This document shows positions 25,639-33,344 of a stretch of DNA of 64,000 bases, piece after piece. The stretch spans positions 992,001-1,056,000 of the forward strand of contig NZ_OZ242364.1 in the NCBI RefSeq assembly GCF_965208925.1, read 5' to 3'. The translations under genes were made by a program, and so were the position numbers. This DNA is from Poriferisodalis sp965208925. GTDB lineage: Bacteria; Actinomycetota; Acidimicrobiia; Acidimicrobiales; Poriferisodalaceae. The notes beneath the pieces were generated by a model, which saw nothing but the letters and a program-made list of their open reading frames with translations, did not search any database and was not told the DNA's origin. Each line of letters starts with the position of its first letter. Position 1 is the stretch's first letter.

Positions 25639-27930
25639 GTGCGAGTGGAGGAGCTGGCATCGGCGCACGCGGTGAGCGTCGACACCGTGCGCTACTACCA
25701 GAAAATCGGGCTGCTGCACCCGCCCGTGCGCCAAGGGCGAACGGCACGCTACGACGAGTCCCACGCGCGGCGGCTGGGCGAGATCCGGCGCCTCTCCGCA
25801 GCGGGCTTCTCGCTGGCGCAGATCCGCCAACTCGGCGACGGCGACGACGATCCGATGCTGATGGCGCTGGGCTCACGCCGCGATGACACCCTGACCTTCG
25901 ACGCGCTGGTGCAGCAATCCGGGCTTGACGAAGAACTCGTGCGATTGGCGACCGACACCGGCCTGGTGCGACCGCTGCGCACGTCCGCAGGCGCTGGCGA
26001 TGATGCTCCGGGGGCTGCCGACGGCAACGGCGGCAACAGTGAGACGGCGGACGGCGAGGGTGCCATAGGCGGCATGCTCTACAGCGCCGGTGCGCTGACC
26101 ATGCTGCGCGCAGCCACAGAGCTGCTGGCCGCCGAGATGCCGCTCGACGATCTCATCGGCCTCGCGCTGCGGCACGCATCGAACATGGAAGCTGTCGCTG
26201 CCGACGCCGTCGGGCTGTTCGCCGACCGCTTCGCCGACCGGCCCGCTGCAGAACGTGCCGAGCTGGCGGCACGCTTGATCCCGCTGGTCACCGATCTGGT
26301 GGCGCAGCACTTCCGCGCATCGCTCGTGGAACACGCCACCGAGCGCATCCTGGCCGGCGACATCGACGATGAACCGGCCGAGCGCGCCGCTGTGGCCGCG
26401 GAGGCCGCGCCGAGCGCACCTGGCGCATCGGCGGGACTGCGCGCCAGGCGCACCCTGACGCTGGAGTGCCGTGAGCTGTCCAGCGAACTGGACCCGCTGG
26501 CGGTGTACGCGGCCTCCGACGCGTACCAGCGGGTGTATTGGGCGTGTCCCGACGGCGACCTGGAGTTCTGTGCGCTCGGCAGCGCCTTCGACGCCAGTGC
26601 CGAGGCCGGTGCCGACCGCTTCGCCTCCGTTGCTGAGGCGATGAGCTACCTCGATGTCACGGTGACCGGCGACAGCGGTGATCCGACGGGACCCCTGCTC
26701 GTAGGAGGGTTCGCCTTCAGCGATGAGCAATCGCCGGCCGGCTCCGCGTGGGAGCCATTCGGCCGGGGTCGTCTGACCCTGCCCGAGGTGTTCCTCGTGC
26801 GGAGGGGCGGTACGGCCTGGCTGACAGCAGTGCCGGGCGCCGACCTGAGCCCGATCATGGCTGCGGCTCGATCGGGCGTCGAATCGGTCTGCGCAACCTG
26901 CGGAGTGGCCGACGGCAGCGGCGTCTGCGGTCTAGAGGCTGAGCTCGTGGCCCGAGCGGCCCGTGAGCGGAGCGAACAAGAGCGGGAAGCAACTGGCGAT
27001 GCAGCGGGAAGGTGCACCGATCCGCGCACGTGCGCAGTTCCAGCGGCGTGCGTCGATGACGACCCCGAACTGGCGGAGGGGCCCGCGAGCGATCTGAATG
27101 CGGCGGCGCTGGCCGTGCTCGGCGGGAGCTACCGGGCCGACGACAACTACACCGAACTGGTGCGGCGCGCCCTCGGCAGGATCGCTGACGGAGGGCTGGA
27201 CAAGGTGGTGACGGCGCGGGAACTGCATACCGCGTCGGGGCTCGAGCCCATCGCCGTGCTCAACCGTCTGCGGTCGCGCTACCCGTCGTGCGTCACGTTC
27301 GCATTCGGGCGCGGGCCGCAGACATTCTTCGGCGCCACGCCCGAACAACTGGTGCACTGCGACGGGCTGCGGCTGCAGACCGATGCGCTGGCGGGCTCGG
27401 GGCGCCGTGTCGGCGATCCGGCGCGCGACCGGGAGCTTGCCGCCGAGCTGCAGCGCGACCCCAAGGAGCTGACCGAACACGCGATGGTCGTCACCGACGT
27501 GCGCGACACGCTGCGAGCCTGCGGCGCAGCACTTGATGCCCCCTCGCCGACCGGCGTCATGGAATTGCGGCGCATCATGCACCTGCACACGCCGATCAGC
27601 GGGCGCGTCCCCACCGGCACGACGGTGCTGGAGCTTGCGGCCGCTCTGCACCCGACCGCGGCAGTCGCAGGACTCCCGCGGCGCGTCGCCCGCGATTGGA
27701 TCTCGCGCCACGAACGCTTCGAACGCGGCTGGTACGCAGCGCCGGTCGGCTGGACGACGCTGGACGGGCGGGGCGAATTCCGCGTCGCGCTGCGCTGCGC
27801 GCTGACCGGTCCCGCCGAGACCCGGCTGTTCGCCGGCGGCGGCATCGTGGAGGGCGCAGATCCCGATGCCGAGCTGGCCGAGACCAACATCAAGCTCGAG
27901 GCCCTCCTGTACGCGCTCGAGGACGACTGA
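25639..27930 (+). CDS. MerR-family regulator fused to isochorismate synthase (MenF/EntC type)
   Basis: One uninterrupted frame of 763 residues. Residues 1-70 are a MerR helix-turn-helix (VEELASAHAVSVDTVRYYQK, GLLHPP, ARYDESHARRLGEIRRL). About 70-258 is the helical C-terminal part common in actinobacterial MerR proteins. From about 270 a chorismate-utilising enzyme begins (TLTLECRELSSELDPLAVYA) and runs to the end with FAFGRGPQTFFGATPEQLV, DALAGSGRR, PKELTEHAMVVTDVRDTL and the FAGGGIVEGADPDAELAET active-site block. It should convert chorismate to isochorismate for menaquinone. Residues about 431-451 come from an inserted F2 repeat. I chose GTG 25639 because it gives the normal MerR opening. 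menD starts 9 bp downstream. Confidence 0.88.
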   Translation: MRVEELASAHAVSVDTVRYYQKIGLLHPPVRQGRTARYDESHARRLGEIRRLSAAGFSLAQIRQLGDGDDDPMLMALGSRRDDTLTFDALVQQSGLDEELVRLATDTGLVRPLRTSAGAGDDAPGAADGNGGNSETADGEGAIGGMLYSAGALTMLRAATELLAAEMPLDDLIGLALRHASNMEAVAADAVGLFADRFADRPAAERAELAARLIPLVTDLVAQHFRASLVEHATERILAGDIDDEPAERAAVAAEAAPSAPGASAGLRARRTLTLECRELSSELDPLAVYAASDAYQRVYWACPDGDLEFCALGSAFDASAEAGADRFASVAEAMSYLDVTVTGDSGDPTGPLLVGGFAFSDEQSPAGSAWEPFGRGRLTLPEVFLVRRGGTAWLTAVPGADLSPIMAAARSGVESVCATCGVADGSGVCGLEAELVARAARERSEQEREATGDAAGRCTDPRTCAVPAACVDDDPELAEGPASDLNAAALAVLGGSYRADDNYTELVRRALGRIADGGLDKVVTARELHTASGLEPIAVLNRLRSRYPSCVTFAFGRGPQTFFGATPEQLVHCDGLRLQTDALAGSGRRVGDPARDRELAAELQRDPKELTEHAMVVTDVRDTLRACGAALDAPSPTGVMELRRIMHLHTPISGRVPTGTTVLELAAALHPTAAVAGLPRRVARDWISRHERFERGWYAAPVGWTTLDGRGEFRVALRCALTGPAETRLFAGGGIVEGADPDAELAETNIKLEALLYALEDD
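26932..26990 (-). repeat. F2 repeat, copy e, inside the MenF coding region
   Basis: CTAGAGGCTGAGCTCG, TGGCCCGAGCGGCCCGTGAG, CGGAGCGAACAAGAGCGGGAA. It is a good copy of the short F2 form lying in frame inside the MerR-MenF gene, where it is translated as an Arg/Glu/Ala-rich helix (VARAARERSEQERE). It falls in the variable region between the two conserved halves of the enzyme. Confidence 0.8.
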
Positions 27931-27938
27931 GCGGCAGC

Positions 27939-28502
27939 ATGCAGATCTCCGGCGACGACGCTGCCTACCTGGCCTGCCGGTCCCTCTGCGAGGGGCTGGT
28001 GGCCGCGGGCGTGACTGATGCAGTCGTGTCGCCGGGCTCGCGGTCGATGCCGCTGGCACTCACCGTCGACGCCACCGCCGCGCTGCACACGTGGGTCCGG
28101 ATCGACGAGCGGTCGGCCGGTTACTTCGCGCTCGGGCTGGCCAAGGGCTCGGCGCGGCCGGTGATGCTGGTGTGCACTTCGGGCACTGCGGCGGCCAACT
28201 ACCTGCCCGCTGTCGTCGAGGCCCACTACTCCGGCGTGCCGCTGGTGGTGGTGACCGCGGATCGGCCGCCGGAGCTGCGGGGCTGGGGGGCAGGGCAGAC
28301 CATCGATCAGCACGGGCTGTACGGCAGCCACGTGCGCTGGTTCTGCGAGACGCCGGTGCCCTCGGAATTGCCGGCGGATCAGGCGGTGCGGTGGTTCGGC
28401 GTCGCGGCGGCCCGCGCGGTGGAGCAGGCGACCGGCTCGAACCCCGGTCCCGTGCACCTCAATCTGCCGTTTCGGGAGCCCTTGGAGCCGCTGCCATGCT
28501 GA
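27939..28502 (+). CDS. menD: MenD N-terminal (pyrimidine-binding) half as a separate gene
   Basis: The 187-residue product equals the N-terminal Pyr domain of MenD, the ThDP enzyme that makes SEPHCHC from isochorismate and 2-oxoglutarate. It starts VVSPGSRSMPLALTVD in the usual place, has the cofactor-activating Glu57 (RIDERSAGYF), the LVCTSGTAAANYLPAVVEA block, VVTADRPPELR, and ends just after the domain-closing GPVHLNLPFREPL. It stops at TGA 28500-28502, overlapping the ATG (28496) of the second half in another frame. This is a split at a domain border rather than a random break. A programmed frameshift or a sequencing error is the alternative. Confidence 0.85.
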   Translation: MQISGDDAAYLACRSLCEGLVAAGVTDAVVSPGSRSMPLALTVDATAALHTWVRIDERSAGYFALGLAKGSARPVMLVCTSGTAAANYLPAVVEAHYSGVPLVVVTADRPPELRGWGAGQTIDQHGLYGSHVRWFCETPVPSELPADQAVRWFGVAAARAVEQATGSNPGPVHLNLPFREPLEPLPC

Positions 28503-29641
28503 CCGCATGGGCAGAGGCACACGAGCGGGGGGTGGTGGCCGCCGGGCCCATGTGGGACGGGGACCGGTGGGTGGAGGCTGTGGCGGAGTTCTGCCGGGCC
28601 TCCGGATGGCCGCTGCTGGCTGAGCCCTGCTCGCAGCTCCGGCGTGAGCTGGACGGGGTGGCGGTCACCGATCATCACGACCTGCTGCTGCGCACGCCGT
28701 GGGCCGATGCCGAGCCGCCCGATGCGGTGCTGCGCATCGGCGGCGCGCCGACGAGCAAGCCGCTGCGGCTGTGGATCGAGCGCCATCGCCCAGCGTTCGC
28801 ATTCGTCGATCCGGCCAGCACGTGGACTGATGCGAGCTTCAGCGTCTCGCTGCACATGACGATCGGACCGGAAGCCGTGGCCGACGCGGCCCGCACGCTG
28901 TCGGCCCCGGGATCCGGGTGGGCGCGGCGATGGGCCGACGCTGATGCACGCGCTGGCGCCGCAATCGACGCTGTGCTCGACACCGAGCCGCTGCTCGAAG
29001 CCGGCGTGGCTCGCCAACTCGGACGCAGCCTTCCGGCCGGGCATGCGCTGTATGTGTCGAACTCGATGCCGGTGCGCGACGTCGATTCGTACTTGCGAGC
29101 CCGCTCAGAGCCCTTGACGGTGCATGCCCACCGGGGCGCGAGCGGCATCGACGGCGTCATCTCAGCTGCAACCGGTGTGGCTGCGTCGGGTACCCCGGCC
29201 ACGGTGCTGGTGGGCGACCTGGCATTCCGCCACGACATCGGCGGGCTCGTCGGTGCGTTCGACACTGAGCCGCTCGCGCACGGCGGGCCCGGCGGACTCG
29301 ATCTCACCGTGGTGGTCGTGGACAACGGCGGCGGCACGATCTTCTCGTTCCTGCCTGCCTACGGGGTCATCGACCCCGCAGCGTTCGACCGCCTGCTGAC
29401 GACGCCGCCTGGGCGCAGCAGCAGAGAATTGGCGAGCGGACTCTCAGCAGCCATGGGCTTTGAGCACCACCACATCGACTCGAGCGACGAGCTGCATGCG
29501 CTGCTGTCTGGGCCCGGGTCGAATCGGGGCGTGCGGATCATCACCATCGACATCGACGCAGACGCCAACCGCGACCAGCACCGCCGGATCGCCGAGGCAG
29601 TCGAGGCTGCCATTGGGGCGCAGCCTCCAGGCCCGCAGTGA
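28496..29641 (+). CDS. menD: MenD C-terminal half (central and PP domains) as a separate gene
   Basis: The 381-residue product holds the central domain (RGVVAAGPMWDGD, WPLLAEPCSQLR) and the C-terminal PP domain with the Mg-ThDP motif GDLAFRHD...VVVVDNGGGTIF and the substrate-binding SNSMPVRDVDSYL. With the 187-residue N-terminal half the sum is 568 residues, the normal MenD length, so no domain is missing. ATG 28496 overlaps the upstream stop (ATGCTGA), a layout that favours coupled translation and 1:1 supply. The stop overlaps the menH start by 4 bp (GTGA). Confidence 0.85.
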   Translation: MLTAWAEAHERGVVAAGPMWDGDRWVEAVAEFCRASGWPLLAEPCSQLRRELDGVAVTDHHDLLLRTPWADAEPPDAVLRIGGAPTSKPLRLWIERHRPAFAFVDPASTWTDASFSVSLHMTIGPEAVADAARTLSAPGSGWARRWADADARAGAAIDAVLDTEPLLEAGVARQLGRSLPAGHALYVSNSMPVRDVDSYLRARSEPLTVHAHRGASGIDGVISAATGVAASGTPATVLVGDLAFRHDIGGLVGAFDTEPLAHGGPGGLDLTVVVVDNGGGTIFSFLPAYGVIDPAAFDRLLTTPPGRSSRELASGLSAAMGFEHHHIDSSDELHALLSGPGSNRGVRIITIDIDADANRDQHRRIAEAVEAAIGAQPPGPQ

Positions 29642-30444
29642 CCGGCAGCGACTCGCCGCTGCAGCTCGCCTCGACCGGGGCCGGCAGCGGGGATCCGGTC
29701 GTGATCATCCATGGCTTCACCGGCAGCGGCGCGGCGATGGCACCGCTCATCGGCCGGCTCGACGGCTGGCGGCGCATCGCGGTGGATCTCCCCGGTCACG
29801 GTCGCAGCCCGGCGCCGCCGCAGCCATCCCAATACAGCGTCGAGGCCATGGCGGAGTCGGTTGCCAGGCTGGCAGCCACGGCCGCCGATGAGCCGTACCA
29901 CGTCATCGGCTACTCGATGGGCGGCCGGGTGGCGCTTGCGCTGGCGTCAGCGCATCCGGAGGTGTGCAGGACCCTGACGCTCATCAGCGCAACTGCCGGC
30001 ATCGCCGATGCCGCGGAGCGGGCACAACGTCGCCGGGCCGATGAGGCACTCGCCGACCGGATCGACGAGCACGGCCTGGCCCGCTTCGTCGACGGGTGGA
30101 TGGCATTGCCGATGTGGGATTCGCTCAGGGCGAGTCTCGGCCCAATGGCCTGGCAGGCGTCCATCGATCAGCGCCTGCGCTCCGATCCCACCGGTCTGGC
30201 GAATTCGCTGCGCGCCGCCGGGACCGGATCGATGACGCCGCTGTGGGACCGCTTGGGCGCCCTTGACGTGCCGACGCTGGTCATGTGCGGCGAGCTGGAC
30301 GCAAAGTTCGTCGAGATCGGCCTCCGCATGTCGGAGCTGCTGCCGCGCAGCGAACTCGCGGTAATGCCCGGAGTCGGCCACGCCGTCCATCTCGAGGCTC
30401 CCGACCTCTGCGCTGACACCGTCGCCGACTTCATTCACCCTTGA
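29638..30444 (+). CDS. menH: alpha/beta hydrolase, probable SHCHC synthase MenH
   Basis: A 268-residue alpha/beta-hydrolase. It has the oxyanion-hole turn VVIIHGFTGSGAAM, the nucleophile elbow GYSMGGRVAL, and the catalytic His in MPGVGHAVHLE; the Asp is probably in VMCGELDAKFVEIG. MenH removes pyruvate from SEPHCHC to give SHCHC in menaquinone synthesis. Family assignment is certain. The MenH role rests on the GTGA overlap with menD and on the RVALALASAHPE block common in MenH proteins. The 3' end is followed by a strong hairpin. Confidence 0.85.
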   Translation: MTGSDSPLQLASTGAGSGDPVVIIHGFTGSGAAMAPLIGRLDGWRRIAVDLPGHGRSPAPPQPSQYSVEAMAESVARLAATAADEPYHVIGYSMGGRVALALASAHPEVCRTLTLISATAGIADAAERAQRRRADEALADRIDEHGLARFVDGWMALPMWDSLRASLGPMAWQASIDQRLRSDPTGLANSLRAAGTGSMTPLWDRLGALDVPTLVMCGELDAKFVEIGLRMSELLPRSELAVMPGVGHAVHLEAPDLCADTVADFIHP

Positions 30445-30447
30445 GGG

Positions 30448-30476
30448 GCGAGCGCCGGCGAAGCTTCGGCGCTCGC
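30448..30476. terminator. bidirectional hairpin between menH and cdd
   Basis: GCGAGCGCCG (30448-30457) pairs perfectly with CGGCGCTCGC (30467-30476) around a 9-base loop containing GAAGCTT. It sits between the convergent menH and cdd stops, 3 and 5 bases from them, and probably terminates both transcripts. Confidence 0.75.
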
Positions 30477-30481
30477 AAGGG

Positions 30482-30874
30482 TCAGCCCTCCGGCAGCGGG
30501 AACTCGAACGCGCCGGGCAGCAGCTCGGCAACGGTGGTGTTCTCGTTCACCGCGCAGTCAGGACCTCCTGCTTCGAGCAGCAGTTGGCGGCATCGGCCGC
30601 ACGGAGCAAGCAGGTCGCCGCCTGCGTCGGTGACAGTCACGGCGACCAGGCGGCCGCCGCCGCTGCGGTGCAGGTCGCAGACCAGCGCGCACTCGGCGCA
30701 GAGCGTCAGCCCGTACGAAGCGTTCTCGACGTTGCAGCCAGTGACGATTCGGCCATCATCCACGAGGCCTGCCGCGCCGACCCGGAAGTTCGAGTACGGC
30801 GCATACGCCGTGCGGGACGCCTCGTGTGCCTGAGCGCGCAGATCGGCCCAAGGGATTGCTGTGTCGTCGGTCAT
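30482..30874 (-). CDS. cdd: cytidine deaminase
   Basis: A 130-residue homotetramer-type cytidine deaminase converting cytidine and deoxycytidine to uridine forms in pyrimidine salvage. The zinc site is visible as CAEC (Cys ligand plus catalytic Glu) and PCGRCRQ (two Cys ligands); VGAAGLVDDGRIVTGCNVENASYGLT is the substrate-binding stretch. I start it at ATG 30874 with GGGAG 11 bases upstream; ATG 30883 in frame is possible. It breaks the run of men genes on the other strand and may instead relate to the nucleoside importer at 36.5-41.5 kb. Confidence 0.93.
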   Translation of the reverse strand: MTDDTAIPWADLRAQAHEASRTAYAPYSNFRVGAAGLVDDGRIVTGCNVENASYGLTLCAECALVCDLHRSGGGRLVAVTVTDAGGDLLAPCGRCRQLLLEAGGPDCAVNENTTVAELLPGAFEFPLPEG

Positions 30875-30934
30875 GCCGATCATGGCTCCCGCGTCGTCTG
30901 AGCGACGAGAGTACGAGCCAATAGCGTTCAAGCC

Positions 30935-31975
30935 GTGCAGGTGACGCTGCAGGAATTCGAGCTGCCGCTGCTGCGCCCGCTGCTGACCGCCCACGGCTCG
31001 ATCGTCGTGCGGCGGGGCATCGAGGTGCGCGTCGGCAGCGACGCCAGCGTCGGCACCGGCGAGGCGGCACCGCTGCCTGGCTTCGGAGTCGAGACCTACG
31101 ACGAAGCTCTGGCGGCACTGCAGCGCTGGGCCGAGGATCCGGAAGGCGAACCGCCCCACGAGCCGTGCGCTGCCGCCGCCGTGGAATCGGCGCTCACCCA
31201 GCTCGATGCCGAGATCGAGGGCGTCACGCTGTCGACGCTGCTGGCCGACAACCTGCCCACGCAGCGACGCATCGCCACCCACGCGCTGGTATCCGACCTG
31301 GATCCCGAGGCTGCGGCGCAACGCGCCGCACGCGCCGCAGCGACCGGTCACCTGGCGGTGAAGCTCAAGGTCGCTGCCGACGGTCACCGCGGCTCCGGCG
31401 CCAATGGCAGCACCCCGATACCCGTCGGCGAACAGACGGCACGCATCGCTGCGGTCCGCCGCGCCCTGCCCGCAGGCGTGGCCTTGCGACTGGACGCCAA
31501 CGGCGGCTGGGATCGTTCTACGGCGGTCAAGGTGCTGCGCCCCGTCAGCCACCTCGACATCGAGTTCATCGAGGAACCCACGCCCCAGGCCGCTGACTGG
31601 GCACAGATCAGCCGAACGGTCGGCATCAGGGTGGCCGCCGATGAACACCTGCGCGATGCCGATGCGCTCGACCGGCTCATCGAGGTGGGTGCCATCGAAG
31701 TCGCCGTGCTCAAGCCGGCTGTGCTGGGCGGGCCGCATGCCACCTACGACTTGGCGCGGCGGGCGGCGATGCGCGGGGTGCGGTCGGTGGTGTCGTCGTT
31801 CATCTGCGGGGCGGCGGGGCTGCGGATTGCTCGGGACACTGCTGTGGCTGTTGATCCGCGTGGGGTTCATGGCATCGGCACTGCTTCGCTGTTTGCTGAG
31901 CCTTTGCCGGAGGATGTGACTCCCAGCGGCGGCTACCTGCCCGTTCCTACCGAGGCGTCTGCCAGCGCGACTTGA
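30935..31975 (+). CDS. menC: o-succinylbenzoate synthase
   Basis: An enolase-superfamily dehydratase of 346 residues that makes o-succinylbenzoate from SHCHC. The barrel carries the KxK acid/base motif (AVKLKVAADG), the metal ligands Asp in LRLDANGGWD, Glu in IEFIEEPTPQ and Asp in RVAADEHLRD, and the second catalytic Lys in AVLKPAVLGG. The N-terminal capping domain is present. GTG start 30935. The last ~180 bases turn G/T-rich toward F1 copy 5. Confidence 0.93.
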   Translation: MQVTLQEFELPLLRPLLTAHGSIVVRRGIEVRVGSDASVGTGEAAPLPGFGVETYDEALAALQRWAEDPEGEPPHEPCAAAAVESALTQLDAEIEGVTLSTLLADNLPTQRRIATHALVSDLDPEAAAQRAARAAATGHLAVKLKVAADGHRGSGANGSTPIPVGEQTARIAAVRRALPAGVALRLDANGGWDRSTAVKVLRPVSHLDIEFIEEPTPQAADWAQISRTVGIRVAADEHLRDADALDRLIEVGAIEVAVLKPAVLGGPHATYDLARRAAMRGVRSVVSSFICGAAGLRIARDTAVAVDPRGVHGIGTASLFAEPLPEDVTPSGGYLPVPTEASASAT

Positions 31976-31992
31976 GCACCGCGTTCACACCC

Positions 31993-32109
31993 GGGCAGCG
32001 CGAGGGCAGCGGCCTCCGTGCTTCAAACAGTTGCGACGCCATTGCTGAACGGTGGATGGGCTTTGGCGTCGCAAAACTGCGCGCGGAGGCCGCTGCCCCC
32101 GCGCTGCCC
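31993..32109 (+). repeat. F1 structured element, copy 5
   Basis: Longest outer stem: 26 positions (31993-32018 with 32084-32109) with a single mismatch. Left strand GTGCTTCAAACA, inner stem TTGCGACGCC/GGCGTCGCAA (32031-32040 with 32065-32074), apical loop with GGTGGATGGGCT, right strand AACTGCGCG (32075-32083). Both stems differ from the other copies yet stay paired. It lies between the convergent menC and menE genes and fills most of the 159-bp gap. Confidence 0.9.
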
Positions 32110-32134
32110 TCGCTGTTCCGGTCCCTCGGCTCTA

Positions 32135-33283
32135 CTAGAGGCGCCAGCGTTGGGTTTTGCCTAGGGGGGTTTGGGGGAGCTCTTTGACGAGTTCTAGGGC
32201 TTGGGGGGCGCAGTAGGCGGGGAGGTGCTCCTTGATGGCGTCGCGGAGTGCTTCTAGGTCGGGGGGCTGGGCGTGGTTGGTGGGGACGATGACGGCGGTG
32301 ACGGCTTGGCCCCACTCGGGGTCGGGGCGGCCGACTACTGCTACTTCTGAGATGTTGGGCAGGTTGGCGAGGATTCGTTCCACTGCTACTGGCCAGACCT
32401 TTTCGGCGCCGGTAGTGATCATGTCGTCGACTCTTCCGAAGACTGACAGTTGGCCCTCGTCTGACAGGGCGCCGGCGTCGCCTGTGGGGTACCAGCCGTC
32501 GTCGGTTCGGGGGTCGGTGCCGTCTCGGTAGCAGCGCAGCAGCATCTCGCAGCGGAGCTGTACTTCGTCGTTCCGGATGCGCAGCTCTACGCCGTCGAGT
32601 GGCCAGCCTTCGTACACCACGCCGCTGAACGTCTCGGTCATGCCGTAGGTGGCGACGGTGTTGGCGGGCCGGTGGGCCGGCATGGCGGAGCCGCCGAGCA
32701 GGATTGCCCGGAACGCCGACGGGTCGGTGCGGGCGAGCGCGGTGGGCACTAGCGACGTGAGCGTTGCGCCCTGGCGGGCGGCCGCCTCGACTGCGGTCGC
32801 GTCGAAGCCGTCGTGGACTTCCACGGGAGTGTCGGTCAGCAGTGCCCGTACCACGACGGCCAGGCCGCCGACGTGCGCTAGCGGGAGGCACGCCAGCCAA
32901 CGGTCGGTGCTGGGGTCGACAGCGAGCGCGGAGCTGGTCGCCATGGCGTTGGCCTCGATGGCAGCGTGGGTGAGGACGGCGCCTTTCGGATCGCCAGAGC
33001 TGCCGCTGGTGGCCATGACAAGCGCGTCGCCGGTCTCGATGTCCCAGCCGCTGCGGCGGCGGTGGCGGCCCGCTGCGTCCACCACGACGCTGGCGCCCAT
33101 GCGCTCGATGAGGGACTGCTGCGCCGCGTCGGGAAGCCGCTGATCGACCGGCAGCACCGCATCGCCGCTGTCCCAAGCCTGCTGCAGCTCGGCCACGAAG
33201 CGATCACCGCCGCCGATTGCCAGCGCCACCAGTCGTCGCACGGCGCGGACATTACCGACGCGGCCGCCCGAGCCCGCCGGCAT
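32135..33283 (-). CDS. menE: o-succinylbenzoate-CoA ligase
   Basis: A 382-residue ANL-family ligase that activates o-succinylbenzoate with CoA. It is shorter than typical fatty-acyl ligases, as MenE of this group is. Motifs: VMATSGSSGDPKGAVLTH (ATP loop), ATYGMTETFSGVVYEGWPLDG, GWYPTGDAGAL, GRVDDMITTGAEKV and the C-terminal PLGKTQRWRL lysine. The opening AIGGGDRFVAELQQAWDSGD is typical. The start is uncertain: ATG 33283 (used) or GTG 33241. The last ~500 coding bases are C/A-rich in the gene (G/T-rich on the plus strand), unlike the rest. Confidence 0.9.
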   Translation of the reverse strand: MPAGSGGRVGNVRAVRRLVALAIGGGDRFVAELQQAWDSGDAVLPVDQRLPDAAQQSLIERMGASVVVDAAGRHRRRSGWDIETGDALVMATSGSSGDPKGAVLTHAAIEANAMATSSALAVDPSTDRWLACLPLAHVGGLAVVVRALLTDTPVEVHDGFDATAVEAAARQGATLTSLVPTALARTDPSAFRAILLGGSAMPAHRPANTVATYGMTETFSGVVYEGWPLDGVELRIRNDEVQLRCEMLLRCYRDGTDPRTDDGWYPTGDAGALSDEGQLSVFGRVDDMITTGAEKVWPVAVERILANLPNISEVAVVGRPDPEWGQAVTAVIVPTNHAQPPDLEALRDAIKEHLPAYCAPQALELVKELPQTPLGKTQRWRL

Positions 33284-33344
33284 TTGTGCTCGACCAGCGT
33301 GACGCTGCGGAGTTGTCAACTGCGGGCGCGAGACTGTCGGATGC

